A stretch of 64,000 nt of DNA, taken from contig NZ_CP060704.1 of NCBI RefSeq assembly GCF_014353015.1, positions 3,063,001 through 3,127,000 on the forward strand, written 5' to 3'. Source of the DNA: Chitinimonas koreensis. Lineage in GTDB: Bacteria; Pseudomonadota; Gammaproteobacteria; Burkholderiales; Chitinimonadaceae. Below the pieces are notes generated by a model. It saw nothing but the letters and a program-made list of their open reading frames with translations. It did not search any database and was not told the origin of the DNA. Positions 16,386 through 24,063 of this stretch are shown here, one piece after another (within the stretch, counting starts at the first letter, position 1; every line of letters begins with the position of its first letter). Made by a program: the position numbers and the translations under genes.

Positions 16386-18046
16386 GCCATGACGCCATGC
16401 TGAGCCTGCAAGACCTGGCCGGACTGGGCCACGATCCCGGCATCGGCGACTGGCTGGCCGACGTCGCCGAACGGCTGGGCGCCAGCCGCGGCGACGCGCT
16501 GGCCCGCGTCGCCGCGCTGGCCGGCCATGCCGACTACCTGCCGGGGCGCGATCCGGCCCTGCAGCCGTGCTTCGACCTGGTGCCCTACGACGAAATGGTC
16601 AAGCGGCACGTGCTGGTCGGCCGCGACGCCGCCGGGCAATGCCATGCCTTGCTGACCGCGCCGCTCGATCGCCAGACCGGCCCCTGGCTGGCGCGGCTGC
16701 CGCAGCCGCTGCTGCAGGTCTGGCTGGCCGACCCCATGCTGGTCAAGGCCGAGCTCGAGCGCCACGAATCGGGCTTCAGCGCGGTCGCCAGCGCGGTCGG
16801 CCCCGAGATCGTCGCCGAACTGAACCGCGACGACCGCGACGACCTGACGCTGACCTCGGTGCAGCGCGAAGTCAGCCCGGCGGTACGGCTGATCAGTTCG
16901 ACGGTGTTCGATGCCCTGCGGCTGGAAGCCAGCGACATCCACCTCGAGTCGATCCCGCAGGGCCTGGCCATCAAGTTCCGCATCGACGGCGTACTGAGCA
17001 GCATCGCCACGGTGAACAACACCGCGCTGGCCGAACAGGCGATCGCCCGCATCAAGGTGCTGGCCGAACTCGACATCGCCGAGAAGCGGGTGCCGCAGGA
17101 CGGCCGCTTCCGCGTCTCGGCCAAGGGCCGCGACATCGACATCCGGGTCTCGATCATGCCCAGCATCCACGGCGAAGACGCGGTATTGCGGATCCTGGAC
17201 AAGCAGACGCTGATCGATCACGTCCAGCGCCTCACGCTCGACTCGCTCGGCTTCGATGCCGACACCCTGCACCGGCTGCGCCGGCTGGCCTCCGAACCCT
17301 ACGGCATGATGCTGGTCACCGGACCCACCGGCAGCGGCAAGACCACCACCCTGTACGCCGCGCTGACCGAGATCCACCACGGCGAGGACAAGATCATCAC
17401 CATCGAGGACCCGGTGGAATACCAGTTGCCGGGCGTGCTGCAGATCCCGGTCAACGAGCGCAAGGGATTGACCTTTGCGGTCGGCCTGCGCTCGATCCTG
17501 CGCCATGATCCGGACAAGATCCTGGTCGGCGAGATCCGCGATCCCGAGACCGCGCAGATCGCGGTGCAATCGGCGCTGACCGGCCACCTGGTATTCACCT
17601 CGGTCCATGCCAACAACACCTTCGACGTGATCGGCCGCTTCATGCACATGGGCGTCGACCCCTACAACTTCGTGTCTTCGCTGACCGGCGTGGTGGCGCA
17701 GCGGCTGGTGCGGCAGAACTGCCCGCACTGTTGCGCACCGGTCGAGCCGGCGGCCGAGCTGCTGGCCGAATCCGGCATCGCCAATCCTTCCGGCTACCGC
17801 TTCATGGCCGGCCGCGGTTGCGCCTTGTGTCGCGACACCGGCTTCAAGGGGCGACGCGCTGTCGCCGAAGTGCTGCGGCTCACCGACGAAATCCGCGAGA
17901 TGATCATCGGCCGCGCCTCGATCCGCGCATTGAAGGAGCAGGCCAGGCTGGACGGCACTCGCTTCCTGCGCGACGTGGCGCTGGAGCTGGTGCGCGACGG
18001 CCAGACCACCCTGCAGGAGGTAAACCGTGTCACGTTTGTGGCCTGA
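16382..18046 (+). CDS. gspE: Secretion ATPase GspE/PilB
   Basis: A 554-residue cytoplasmic hexameric ATPase that drives pseudopilus assembly. Walker A is GPTGSGKTTTLYAAL (near residue 315), the Asp box lies in TIEDPVEYQLPG, Walker B is ILVGEIRDPETAQIA (near 380) and the His box is GHLVFTSVHANNTF. A four-cysteine zinc site is present (CPHC near 443 and CALC near 480). The N-terminal 150 residues are divergent, as expected for the domain that docks on the platform partner. It overlaps gspF (ATGA) and the next gene by 20 bases. Confidence 0.94.
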   Translation: MSHDAMLSLQDLAGLGHDPGIGDWLADVAERLGASRGDALARVAALAGHADYLPGRDPALQPCFDLVPYDEMVKRHVLVGRDAAGQCHALLTAPLDRQTGPWLARLPQPLLQVWLADPMLVKAELERHESGFSAVASAVGPEIVAELNRDDRDDLTLTSVQREVSPAVRLISSTVFDALRLEASDIHLESIPQGLAIKFRIDGVLSSIATVNNTALAEQAIARIKVLAELDIAEKRVPQDGRFRVSAKGRDIDIRVSIMPSIHGEDAVLRILDKQTLIDHVQRLTLDSLGFDADTLHRLRRLASEPYGMMLVTGPTGSGKTTTLYAALTEIHHGEDKIITIEDPVEYQLPGVLQIPVNERKGLTFAVGLRSILRHDPDKILVGEIRDPETAQIAVQSALTGHLVFTSVHANNTFDVIGRFMHMGVDPYNFVSSLTGVVAQRLVRQNCPHCCAPVEPAAELLAESGIANPSGYRFMAGRGCALCRDTGFKGRRAVAEVLRLTDEIREMIIGRASIRALKEQARLDGTRFLRDVALELVRDGQTTLQEVNRVTFVA

Positions 18047-18809
18047 GACCGTCCGGATCGCGCTGTTCCCCGGCCACGCCCACCTGCAGCGCCGCCGCTG
18101 GCCGGGCGCGGCAACGGAACATGCCGCAGCGCTGCCGGCCACCGACGACCCCTTCGAGGCACTGGCCGCACTGGGCGACCTGCTCCAGGCGCGGCCCTTG
18201 CCGTTCGGCCGGAACGCCGCCGTCGCGCTGACCGTGTCGGACCGCTATGCCGCTTGCACGGCGCTGCCGTGGCAAGCGGCGCTGACCCGACCGGCCGAGT
18301 ACCGCAGCTATGCGCAGGCCTGCTTCGAACAGCTCGGCCTCACGATCGACGATGGCTGGGTCGTCCATGCCGACTATCGCAGCCACGGCGCGCCCGGCTT
18401 CGCCCACGCCTTCAGCCGACCATGGCTCGAAGCGCTGCGCAGCCAGCTGGCCGGCCATGGCCTGCGCCTGCAACGTGTGCTGCCGGTATCGGCGCTGGCC
18501 TACCACCGCCACCGCCCCGCCTCGCCGGCCGGCGAGATCGTGCTGCTGCACGAACGGCATGCCTTCACGGCCCTGGTCTACCGGCAGCGCAAGCTGCAGC
18601 AGTACGACGTGGAACCCGCCACCGGGCAGCCCGCTGCAGCCTGCCGGCGGCTGTTGATGCGGTCGGCGGCGGCCTGCCCCGGCATCGTCCTGCTGCGCGG
18701 CTGGACGCCCGATGCCGCGGCGCCGGGCCTCGATCCTCAGCCCTTGCAGGCGGCTCTGCCCGATGCCGGCTTCGAACGCCTGCACCTGCGCCATTGGGAG
18801 CGGCCATGA
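18027..18809 (+). CDS. GspL/PilM-like cytoplasmic platform protein (divergent)
   Basis: A 260-residue soluble protein with no membrane helix. I do not see strong family motifs. Its place between gspE and a PilN-like gene, its length, and the absence of any other GspL or PilM in the operon suggest the actin-like partner that docks GspE (as MshI/PilM). It starts inside the end of gspE (20-base overlap, GAGG near 18018) and overlaps the next gene by ATGA. The function is inferred from position only. Confidence 0.55.
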   Translation: MSRLWPETVRIALFPGHAHLQRRRWPGAATEHAAALPATDDPFEALAALGDLLQARPLPFGRNAAVALTVSDRYAACTALPWQAALTRPAEYRSYAQACFEQLGLTIDDGWVVHADYRSHGAPGFAHAFSRPWLEALRSQLAGHGLRLQRVLPVSALAYHRHRPASPAGEIVLLHERHAFTALVYRQRKLQQYDVEPATGQPAAACRRLLMRSAAACPGIVLLRGWTPDAAAPGLDPQPLQAALPDAGFERLHLRHWERP

Positions 18810-19336
18810 AGAACCTCCGGCGCTACCTGCGCCCGCCCACGCCGGTTCCCTTGCGCCTGTGGCTGATCAGCGGCGTCCTGATCGTCGCCACCCTGGGGCT
18901 GGCCTACCAGGCGACCCGGCTCGCCGTGCGCAACCGTGCCGACCAGGCCGCGCTGGATCGCGCCCAGCGCAGCTACAAGGCCTGGGCGCGCGACGCTTCG
19001 CGTTCGGCAGCGCAAGCCGCCGACTCCCGCCAAAGGCTGGCGGTGGTCCGCGCCGAACTGAGCTATCCCTGGCCACAGGTGTTCCAGGCGGTGGAAAAGG
19101 TCTCCAATCCGGAGGTGGAACTGCTCGAATTCAAGCCGGATCCGCGTGCAGGCAGCATCGCGTTGCGCGGCGAAGCGCGGACGCATGCCGCGCTGATCGA
19201 CTACCTGGGGCGGTTGTCGACCCAGCCCGGCTGGCGCGAGGTGCACCTGACCCACCAGCAGGATCTGGTACGCGACCGGCTGGAAACGGTGGAATTCGAG
19301 ATCAAGGCCGGGATCGATCCGCTAGCGCCACGCTGA
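18806..19336 (+). CDS. PilN/GspL-C-like assembly platform protein
   Basis: A 176-residue bitopic protein: short basic N-terminus, one helix (LWLISGVLIVATLGLAYQA), then a coiled-coil and a ferredoxin-like periplasmic domain with YPWPQVFQAVEKVSNPEVELLEF and the final GWREVHLTHQ strand. This is the PilN layout, and it should pair with the PilO-like protein that opens the operon. The splitting of PilN and PilO to opposite ends of the operon is unusual for T4P but seen in T2SS-like variants. Confidence 0.7.
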   Translation: MKNLRRYLRPPTPVPLRLWLISGVLIVATLGLAYQATRLAVRNRADQAALDRAQRSYKAWARDASRSAAQAADSRQRLAVVRAELSYPWPQVFQAVEKVSNPEVELLEFKPDPRAGSIALRGEARTHAALIDYLGRLSTQPGWREVHLTHQQDLVRDRLETVEFEIKAGIDPLAPR

Positions 19337-19382
19337 ACGGGCAGCCGGCCCTGGCAAGCAAGTCCTGATTCGGACGGTCGGC

Positions 19383-20081
19383 ATGGTGGGCCGCTGGCCG
19401 ACCTCCATACGATCGGATATATTTTCGCCCGGTTCGAGGACGTTCGCTCGAACTGCAGACAAAACCGTTCATTTCGGGCAGTTATATCCGATAATTAGCT
19501 TCACTCAGAAGAAACTACAACACGAATTCAAGCACGCTGCTGATTTTGGTTTCAACGACCCTCAAAACAAGGTCAACCTGAGTAAATTTGCGGCGGCAAC
19601 CAACGAGCACGTCAGTACGGTAGGAATATCCATTATCAAAGGACACATATCACTGGAAATGCAATGCATTTCATTACCACAACCACCAGAGTACTTATAT
19701 GGGGCAGCAAAAGACCTCCAGGGAAATCTGGTCACAGCATGGCGGCCAAATGCTCAACAAGCAAAAGAACTACTTAAACAAACAGGGAAGCACATGGTAA
19801 TCAATCGCAGCATCGATCTGTTCGAAATGACTCATGCCTTTTCAACAGCCACAATGCCGGCACAGGATTTCGCGGAGAAATTCTTAGCATTACGCAGGGA
19901 GTTTATTCAGCATCAGATCCTTTTGAGCGAAATGGCCCAAACCCTCATGGAACATTTATTCTGGCCAACCGAGGGTTATGAACCCGACCCTGAAGTATTT
20001 GATGCCACCGACGGGCACATTGACGAAGAAGAATTTCGCAACCAGGTCAACATAATATCATTAGCAATCAACCCAACCTAA
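19383..20081 (+). CDS. Orphan colicin D-like tRNase domain fused in frame to its immunity protein
   Basis: A 232-residue AT-rich ORF. Residues about 41-137 resemble the catalytic domain of colicin D and related contact-dependent toxins, which cut arginine tRNA anticodon loops: KLQHEFKHAADFGF near residue 44, then KGHISLEM and the GNLVTAW segment near residue 114. Lys50 and His51 match the catalytic Lys-His pair of colicin D; the Lys two residues before is Glu48 here, and the later Ser is Thr118 (Trp120 kept). Residues 138-232 look like a colicin D-type immunity protein. No secretion or receptor domain precedes the toxin, and the first 40 residues look unrelated. It may be a displaced C-terminal cassette, possibly inactive. 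Confidence 0.6.
   Translation: MVGRWPTSIRSDIFSPGSRTFARTADKTVHFGQLYPIISFTQKKLQHEFKHAADFGFNDPQNKVNLSKFAAATNEHVSTVGISIIKGHISLEMQCISLPQPPEYLYGAAKDLQGNLVTAWRPNAQQAKELLKQTGKHMVINRSIDLFEMTHAFSTATMPAQDFAEKFLALRREFIQHQILLSEMAQTLMEHLFWPTEGYEPDPEVFDATDGHIDEEEFRNQVNIISLAINPT
19794..20081 (+). CDS. Colicin D-type immunity protein (internal start in the fused ORF)
   Basis: ATG 19794 has its own AGGGA ribosome-binding site five bases upstream, so a free 95-residue immunity protein can be made as well as the fusion. The sequence has the family pattern: IDLFEMTHAF, a helix with MPAQDFAEKFLALRREF, then YEPDPEVFDATDGHIDEEEFRNQV, the acidic surface that in ImmD mimics tRNA and fills the toxin active site. A TAA in the +1 frame overlaps this ATG (ATGGTAA), so an ancestral toxin gene could have stopped here in another frame. 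Confidence 0.55.
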   Translation: MVINRSIDLFEMTHAFSTATMPAQDFAEKFLALRREFIQHQILLSEMAQTLMEHLFWPTEGYEPDPEVFDATDGHIDEEEFRNQVNIISLAINPT

Positions 20082-20101
20082 CGATTAAAGGCAGGATGCT
20101 C

Positions 20102-20437
20102 ATGTATATAGCGCCAAATCGACTACTTGCATTACCCCTCATCACCTTGGTGGCACTACCCACCCTCGCCTATGACTGGAACGTCGCCGGCCGCGTCAAA
20201 GTCGTCGAAGGCACTTACGTTCCCGATTCGGTTACGTTCAATATCGACGTAGCCGCAGGCAATTGTCCCGCAGGCGGTTGGCTGACCTGGTCATCGCCCA
20301 GCAGCGATCCATCGACTCGACGAGACAATGTGAAGGCAGTCTACGCCCTGCTGCTAACGGCCAAGGCAACTGGCGGAACAGTGACTCTTTTCGGCAGCAA
20401 CAACGGTTGCAAGGTGGAATTCATCCATTTGAGCTGA
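20102..20437 (+). CDS. Small secreted two-cysteine protein A (unknown function)
   Basis: About 111 residues with a signal peptide (LLALPLITLVALPTLA before YDWNVAG). The mature part is short, with two cysteines (in GNCPAG and NGCKVEF) and a predicted beta-rich layout, ending in a hydrophobic strand. I prefer ATG 20102 over 20096 because AAAGGCAGG is too close to the first. It shares layout with the gene at 20541: a V-x-G/S opening, a stretch on alanine-rich LLLTAKATGG versus LTAAASGKQ, and a C-terminal NGC/TGC. I do not know the family. It follows the toxin/immunity ORF by 20 bases. Confidence 0.7.
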   Translation: MYIAPNRLLALPLITLVALPTLAYDWNVAGRVKVVEGTYVPDSVTFNIDVAAGNCPAGGWLTWSSPSSDPSTRRDNVKAVYALLLTAKATGGTVTLFGSNNGCKVEFIHLS

Positions 20438-20540
20438 ACCCAAGGCTGAGCAGGCCCGGGCTTGCCCGCACCACTATCGGCGAATCAACCGTGTGGCAGT
20501 AGCAAGCGCTCTGGGCCTCATCGGATACAAGGAGCGTTGA

Positions 20541-20867
20541 ATGATGAAGCTGAAATTAATCTCCGGGACGCTCTCGCTCGTTGCCTCGTTCAACGGTCTA
20601 GCCGAGCCGACCGGCGTTCCCGTCAACATTTTGTCCCTCAGGCCTTATACATCCTCCAATCCTGTCGCCTACATCGAAGTGTCGGCAAGCACGCTGTGCA
20701 ATACCAACGGCTTTAAGATCAACTTGAGTGAACCGGGCGGAAAGGAAATGTACGCGACGGCACTCACCGCAGCGGCAAGCGGTAAACAGGTCAAGCTGGA
20801 AGTTTCGAATGCCACTGGCTGCCAGGGCTGGGGAACGGTTCTGCAGTCGATCTACCTAGTCGTCTAG
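20541..20867 (+). CDS. Small secreted two-cysteine protein B (paralogue of protein A)
   Basis: A 108-residue protein with a signal peptide (LISGTLSLVASFNGLAE) and a short mature part that includes RPYTSSNPVAYIEV, STLCNTNGFKINL, MYATALTAAASGKQV and ATGCQGWGTVLQSIYLVV. Similar small exported proteins are common in Gram-negative bacteria as hypothetical proteins, and I cannot assign a function. ATG 20541 lies eight bases after AAGGAG. The two genes probably arose by duplication and may be co-transcribed with the toxin ORF. Confidence 0.7.
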   Translation: MMKLKLISGTLSLVASFNGLAEPTGVPVNILSLRPYTSSNPVAYIEVSASTLCNTNGFKINLSEPGGKEMYATALTAAASGKQVKLEVSNATGCQGWGTVLQSIYLVV

Positions 20868-21004
20868 CTATCGAAGATACGGCGCCTTCCCCAAGTATTC
20901 TGTCACGACAAACGGGACCGTCGTGTTCATGCACTCGCATCATCGCGACATACCCTGCCATGCATCGTGCAATTGGGTCGCACCCACCGATATTGCGTGC
21001 AAAA

Positions 21005-21042
21005 GAAAAGGGACGAATGCATAAGCATTCGCCCCCTTCACA
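21005..21042 (-). terminator. Rho-independent terminator of the EF-G paralogue gene
   Basis: Read on the minus strand, GGGCGAATGCTTATGCATTCGTCCC forms a stem that is followed by TTTTCTTTTG. It lies about 30 bases after the EF-G stop. Confidence 0.75.
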
Positions 21043-21069
21043 TACCGCTAGCGGCCCATCACAGCACTG

Positions 21070-23079
21070 TTAGCGATCCAGCACCGCCGCCGGCGCCACC
21101 TCATACCGATCGAACTGCATCGTGAAGCTGGCCCGCCCCGAACTCAGCGCGCGCAGCTTGCCGATGTAGCCGAACATCTCCTGCAGCGGCACCTGCGCCT
21201 CGACCACCGCCGCGTTGCCGCGCTGCGACTGACCGCGCACCAGGCCGCGGCGGCGCATCAGGTCGCCGATGCAGTCGCCCAGGTAGTCGGCCGGGGTCAC
21301 CAGCTCGACCGCCATCAAGGGCTCCAGCACCACCGGCGCGGCCTGCCGCATCGCTTCGCGGAAGGCTGCCGCCGCGGCCAGCTCGAAAGCCAGCGCCGAC
21401 GAGTCGCGCTCATGATGGCTGCCGTCGAGCAGCGTGGCCTTGAAGTCGACCACCGGATGCCCGGCCAGCACACCGGCCTCGGCCGCGCGGCGGATGCCGG
21501 CCTCGACCGCCGGGACGAACTCGCGCGGGACCGCGCCGCCGACGATGCGGCTGTCGAACACGACGCCCTCGCCGCGCGCCAGCGGTTCCAGCGCGATCAC
21601 CACCTCGGCGTACTGGCCGGGGCCGCCGCTCTGCTTGCGGTGCAGATGGCGCACCTCGGCCGCCGCGGCGATGGTCTCGCGGTAGGCCACCTGCGGCCGG
21701 CCGGTCGCGACCTCGACGTGGAAGCGGCTGCGCAGCTTCTCCAGCGTCACCTCGAGCTGCAGCTCGCCCATGCCCGACAGCAGCGTCTGGCCCGATTCCG
21801 GATCCTGCCGCAGGCGCAGGCTCGGATCCTCCTGCACCAGCACCTGCAGGCCCTTGAGCAAGCCCTGCTGATCGGCTTGGCTGCGCGGCTCGACCGCCAC
21901 GTCGATCACCGGCTCGGGCGCCACGATGCGCTCGAGCTGCAGCGGGTGGGCCGGATCGCTCAGCGTCTCGCCGGTCGCCGTGGCCTTGAGCCCGGCCAGG
22001 GCGACGATGTCGCCGGCCACCGCGCGTTGGCGCTCCTGCTTCTTGTCGGCATGCATCTCGTACAGCCGCGACACCCGCTCGCGCCGGCCGTTGCTGGCGT
22101 TGAGCACGCTGTCGCCGGCCGCCAGGCTGCCGCGGTAGATGCGCACGAAGGTCAGCGTGCCGTGTTCGTCGTGCACCACCTTGAAGGCCAGCGCCGCCAG
22201 CGGGCCGGCCGGATCGGCATCCAAATCCTCGCGGGCCACGTCGCTGGGCGCCGGCAGGTAGGCCGTCACCGCGTCGAGCAGCGGCTCGACCCCCTTGTTC
22301 TTGAAGGCCGAGCCGGCCAGCACCGGCACGAAGGCGCCGGCCAGCGTGCCGCGCCGGATCGCCGCGCGCAGCGCCGCCGCGTCGGGCTCCTGGCCGTCGA
22401 GATAGGCCGCCAGCAGCGCGTCGTCCTGCTCGACCGCGTGTTCGACCAGCCGCCGGCGCCACAGCGCGGCGGCCTCGGCCAGCTCGGCCGGGATCGCTTC
22501 GACGGCGAACGGCCGGGCCGTCTCGTCCTCGGGCCAGACCAGCGCCTGCATGCCCACCAGGTCGACCAGGCCGCGGAAGCCGGCCTCGCTGCCGATCGGC
22601 AACTGCAGCACCAGCGGCGTCACGCCCAGCCGCTGTTCGATCATCTCGACCACGCGCAGGAAGTCGGCGCCGGTGCGATCGAGCTTGTTGACGAAGGCCA
22701 GCCGCGGCACCCGGTACTGGTCGGCCAGGCGCCAGTTGGTCTCGGTCTGCGGCTCGACGCCGGCGACGCCGTCGAACACCACCACCGCGCCGTCGAGCAC
22801 GCGCAGCGAACGGTTCACCTCGATGTTGAAGTCGATGTGGCCCGGCGTGTCGATCAGGTTGATCTGGTGGTCGCGCCAGAACACCGTGGTGGCGGCGCTG
22901 TTGATGGTGATGCCGCGCGCCTTCTCCTGCGGATCGAAATCCATGGTGGCGGCGCCGTCGTGCACCTCGCCCAGCCGGCGCTTCTCGCCGGTGTAATAGA
23001 GGATGCGTTCGGAGGTGGTGGTCTTGCCCGCGTCGACGTGGGCGATGATGCCGATATTGCGAAGTCTTCTGGTTTCCAT
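21070..23079 (-). CDS. Elongation factor G paralogue (EF-G2 type)
   Basis: A 669-residue translational GTPase. The G motifs are clear: AHVDAGKTTTSERI (P-loop), the switch I segment ARGITINSAATTVF, DTPGHIDFNIEV (G3) and NKLDRTGADF (G4). Domains II to V follow (KVVHDEHGTLTFVRIYRGSL, then GMGELQLEVTLEKL in domain III, and YIGKLRALSSGRASFTM in domain V). It stands alone, away from the str operon, and is slightly shorter than the housekeeping EF-G, so it is probably a second copy with a specialised role such as ribosome recycling or translocation under stress. Start ATG 23079. The long leader contains short ORFs and hairpins described separately. Confidence 0.9.
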   Translation of the reverse strand: METRRLRNIGIIAHVDAGKTTTSERILYYTGEKRRLGEVHDGAATMDFDPQEKARGITINSAATTVFWRDHQINLIDTPGHIDFNIEVNRSLRVLDGAVVVFDGVAGVEPQTETNWRLADQYRVPRLAFVNKLDRTGADFLRVVEMIEQRLGVTPLVLQLPIGSEAGFRGLVDLVGMQALVWPEDETARPFAVEAIPAELAEAAALWRRRLVEHAVEQDDALLAAYLDGQEPDAAALRAAIRRGTLAGAFVPVLAGSAFKNKGVEPLLDAVTAYLPAPSDVAREDLDADPAGPLAALAFKVVHDEHGTLTFVRIYRGSLAAGDSVLNASNGRRERVSRLYEMHADKKQERQRAVAGDIVALAGLKATATGETLSDPAHPLQLERIVAPEPVIDVAVEPRSQADQQGLLKGLQVLVQEDPSLRLRQDPESGQTLLSGMGELQLEVTLEKLRSRFHVEVATGRPQVAYRETIAAAAEVRHLHRKQSGGPGQYAEVVIALEPLARGEGVVFDSRIVGGAVPREFVPAVEAGIRRAAEAGVLAGHPVVDFKATLLDGSHHERDSSALAFELAAAAAFREAMRQAAPVVLEPLMAVELVTPADYLGDCIGDLMRRRGLVRGQSQRGNAAVVEAQVPLQEMFGYIGKLRALSSGRASFTMQFDRYEVAPAAVLDR

Positions 23080-23090
23080 GATGGGTGCTC

Positions 23091-23127
23091 GAAAGAAAAA
23101 ACCCTGGCGGGTTGCCCGACCAGGGTT
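23091..23127 (-). terminator. Terminator/attenuator hairpin just before the EF-G paralogue
   Basis: On the minus strand AACCCTGG and CCAGGGTT pair (23120-23127 with 23100-23107) with an inner TCGGGCAACCCG loop, followed by TTTTTTCTTTC. It is a canonical intrinsic terminator shape located between the second short ORF and the EF-G start, so it must be read through or opened for the gene to be made. Confidence 0.7.
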
Positions 23128-23180
23128 CTGCTGTCGATCCCGGCCGGGCGTGCAACGCTCCCGGCCATGCGCGCGGGAGC

Positions 23181-23321
23181 TCAGCTGTCTTCTTGCGTGG
23201 CGGCGTCGATGCGCGGCGACAGGCGCGCGCTCGATACCGGGACGCGACCAGGAGACGGGCGCAAGCCCCCGCTCCCCTGGCCGGTTCGAATCGTGGCGAT
23301 CAGCTTGTCGTAGGTACGCAT
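23181..23321 (-). CDS. Short leader ORF 2 upstream of the EF-G paralogue
   Basis: A 46-codon ORF starting MRTYDKLIATIRTGQGSGG and ending ATQEDS, with a GAAGGGGAG ribosome-binding site close to its ATG (23321). It lies between two terminator-like hairpins in the EF-G leader. I recognise no domain. It may be a regulatory leader peptide or a small protein; comparison among relatives would tell. Confidence 0.45.
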   Translation of the reverse strand: MRTYDKLIATIRTGQGSGGLRPSPGRVPVSSARLSPRIDAATQEDS

Positions 23322-23361
23322 GGCGCACTCCCCTTCGAGGAAAGTCGGTGGAAACCGCGAA

Positions 23362-23396
23362 TGAAAAACCCCGGAGGGCGAAGGCCGTTCCGGGGT
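23362..23396 (-). terminator. Second attenuator-like hairpin in the EF-G leader
   Basis: On the minus strand ACCCCGG pairs with CCGGGGT (23390-23396 with 23368-23374), followed by TTTTTCATTC. It lies between leader ORF 1 and leader ORF 2. Confidence 0.65.
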
Positions 23397-23427
23397 CGGT
23401 TTCCATCCACCCGAAAGGCCTGCGGCC

Positions 23428-23448
23428 TCCCGAGCGCTGAGCTCGGGA
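23428..23448 (-). promoter_or_regulatory. Hairpin immediately after leader ORF 1
   Basis: CCCGAGC and GCTCGGG form a seven-pair stem with a five-base loop, two bases after the stop codon of leader ORF 1. There is no T run, so it is more likely a pause or antiterminator element than a terminator. Confidence 0.5.
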
Positions 23449-23450
23449 AG

Positions 23451-23531
23451 CTAGACGTAAATGGCCAGCAGCACGCGTTCGCCCTGGGGCGTGGCGGCGA
23501 TGTGCTGGTTCTGGATGGAAAACTGCTTCAT
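23451..23531 (-). CDS. Leader peptide ORF 1 upstream of the EF-G paralogue
   Basis: A 26-codon ORF, MKQFSIQNQHIAATPQGERV then LLAIYV, with an AGGAACCGAC ribosome-binding site and start at 23531. It is followed at once by a stable hairpin and then by terminator-like hairpins. The arrangement of short ORF, hairpins and gene is that of ribosome-controlled attenuation. No run of a single amino acid codon is present, so amino acid starvation is not an obvious trigger; ribosome stalling by an inhibitor is one alternative. Confidence 0.5.
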   Translation of the reverse strand: MKQFSIQNQHIAATPQGERVLLAIYV

Positions 23532-23652
23532 GTCGGTTCCTGTCGGGTCCCGGTCGCGTGGCCGGGATGGGGAGGCGGCGATGCTACGCCCGGTCGGGGC
23601 CGGGCTGCAAGGCCGCCTGCTGCTACTGCAGATGGGGGTGCGCTACCGGGTT

Positions 23653-24063
23653 TCAAGCACCGCAGCAGGCCGATCCGTCGATCACCGCCTCGATCCGGTA
23701 GCCGTCCGGATCGACCACGAAGGCCGCGTAGTAGTCGTCGCCGTAGTCGGGACGCAGCCCCGGCGCGCCGTTGTCGCGGCCGCCTTGCGCTAGCGCCGCG
23801 GCGTGGAAGGCCTGCACCGCGGCTCGGTCCGGCGCGGCGAAGGCCAGGTGGAAGCCCTCGCCGGGCGCCGCCGCGCGATCGGCGCGCAGCTTGATGGCGA
23901 ACAGGTCGCCGCCGCCGGGGCGGCCGTAACCGACCGCGGCGTCCGGGTCGCCGTCCTCGATGTCGGTCCACACCCGTACATAGCCCAGCGGCGCCAGCAC
24001 GGCATCGTAGAAACGGGCGGCGCGGACGATGTCGCGCACGCCGAAGGAAAGGTGGTGAAGCAT
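23653..24063 (-). CDS. VOC (glyoxalase/bleomycin resistance) family protein
   Basis: A 136-residue protein of the glyoxalase-like family: LHHLSFGVRDIVRAARFYD at the N-terminus, a metal-ligand Glu or His region (GFHLAFAAPDRAAVQAFHAA near residue 70) and AAFVVDPDGYRIEAVIDG at the C-terminus. It ends in a CCGA tail with two neighbouring cysteines. Many such single-domain proteins of this type have unknown substrates. It is in the same orientation as the EF-G leader, about 120 bases upstream of leader ORF 1, and may share a transcript. Confidence 0.85.
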   Translation of the reverse strand: MLHHLSFGVRDIVRAARFYDAVLAPLGYVRVWTDIEDGDPDAAVGYGRPGGGDLFAIKLRADRAAAPGEGFHLAFAAPDRAAVQAFHAAALAQGGRDNGAPGLRPDYGDDYYAAFVVDPDGYRIEAVIDGSACCGA

